A stretch of 64,000 bases of DNA. It comes from Symsagittifera roscoffensis (lineage: Eukaryota; Xenacoelomorpha; Acoela; Convolutidae). Location of the stretch: NCBI RefSeq assembly GCF_963678635.1, contig NC_087065.1, forward strand, positions 10,315,579 to 10,379,578. Reading direction: 5' to 3'. Position numbers and translations under genes: made by a program. The notes beneath the pieces were generated by a model. It had not been told where the DNA came from and did no database searches. It worked only from the letters and a program-made list of their open reading frames with translations. Every line of letters starts with the position of its first letter. Position 1 is the first letter of the stretch. Below are positions 63,364-64,000 of the stretch, piece after piece.

Positions 63364-64000
63364 AACTCGGAACGTTCTCTGCTATTCCTGCAATCTGCTG
63401 CTGTTTTTCAATCACGATTATCGTTGTTATCGTCAGCGCAACTAATGTTGTTGTAGAAATTTTTGCTAAAAAGTAAATTTCAAACGTTTTCGCAACTATG
63501 TGCATCGTCAGGATTTTTACAATAAACTACTCTAAATGACGATAAATGTAGTGTGGTAATGTTGTTGTGTTTTCTCTCTCGTTTTTTGTTAAAATGGCCG
63601 TTTCAGCATTTCTCAGATATGTGACGTCATCATTCGAATTTTTGAAATTTTAAAATACTAGAATATTCCAGCCCTCACCGTCTGGCCAAACGTTCCAATA
63701 ACGCTCTTAGTTCTTAAAAACCACCAATCCGGAAGGCTTACTGCTAAAAATCCCGAATTCTGCAGAGATTGCATTTTTGACATTCTGGTCGAATGTCACA
63801 TTTATTCGTTTTCTTTGGTGTCGCCGGAAGGTTGCGCTGTGCCAATCTGGCAGAATGGCACAGAAGAAGCGTAACCCGTATCGATTTTAATTGAAAAGGA
63901 CTTAAACACTCGTCATCTTGTTTTATCATTATCACTTCCATATCTAGAAAATTCCAAGGACTTTCACTGGAATACGTGAAGAAGGGACTCCTGACTGTAA
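63364..64000 (-). repeat. Duplicated fragment of element A 5' LTR plus its flank
   Basis: 63364-63800 repeats 39866-40188 (with a 114-bp length gain), 63801-63862 repeats the solo LTR C end, and 63863-64000 repeats 40251-40388. At the sites where A's two LTRs differ it always agrees with the 5' LTR. I noticed only one base change (near 63618). Because the LTR/flank junction is included, it is a copy of the locus and not a new insertion. It continues past the window edge. Confidence 0.9.
63455..63556. repeat. 102-bp insertion with 12-bp direct repeats
   Basis: Interrupts the duplicated LTR fragment. TAATGTTGTTGT stands on both sides (63443-63454 and 63557-63568), while the uninterrupted LTR has it once. 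The insert has no inverted termini or poly(A), and contains AATAAA. It could be a short retroposed fragment or filler copied during repair. Confidence 0.75.

Overview
The window is eukaryotic and almost certainly from an invertebrate animal. It is AT-rich and gene-poor, holds layered retrotransposons and a 200-base scaffold gap, and contains no host gene that I can support. The retroelement types (a PHD-finger reverse transcriptase element, a CR1/Jockey-like LINE and very large Ty3/Gypsy-like elements) do not let me name the phylum.

Positions 1-8390 are AT-rich DNA without recognisable genes. They hold a C/T-rich low-complexity block, two short tandem duplications, the gap, and two diverged copies of an unclassified repeat. 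A decayed LINE on the minus strand (about 8600-11240) ends in an (AGT)n tail and lies between inverted copies of a GACCGACCTTTTACCA-type motif. A decayed PHD-finger reverse transcriptase element follows on the plus strand (12059-14727); its catalytic core is deleted.

The rest is dominated by two members of one giant LTR retrotransposon family, arranged head to head about 950 bp apart. Element A (15600-40188, minus, 24.6 kb) is inserted inside an older solo LTR of the same family (14773-15599 plus 40189-40250). Element B (41143-62758, plus, 21.6 kb) has two LTRs in which I found no difference. Both share this order: LTR, primer-binding site 11 nt inside the LTR, a 2.5-3 kb leader full of repeats, gag with two CCHC knuckles, aspartic protease, reverse transcriptase, RNase H, HHCC/DD35E integrase, a conserved splice acceptor, and then a giant third ORF of about 3000 codons in the env position. 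ORF3 carries an SGNH/GDSL-type hydrolase domain with a complete catalytic set, a second degenerate SGNH-like block, a coiled coil and a conserved Cys/His cluster. I recognise nothing else in it. Element A also encodes a macro-like domain after integrase; B has lost it together with the integrase tail.

A is dead: it has many frameshifts, in-frame stops of all three kinds, and YVDD changed to YVYD in the reverse transcriptase. B keeps gag-protease-RT and all of ORF3 open but has a frame break between RT and RNase H and a truncated pol end. Its matching LTRs nevertheless point to recent movement, perhaps with proteins supplied by a complete relative. All three LTR insertions are flanked by 3-bp direct repeats, unusual for Ty3/Gypsy. 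The last 640 bases repeat the junction of A's 5' LTR and its flank, so the locus has been partly duplicated.
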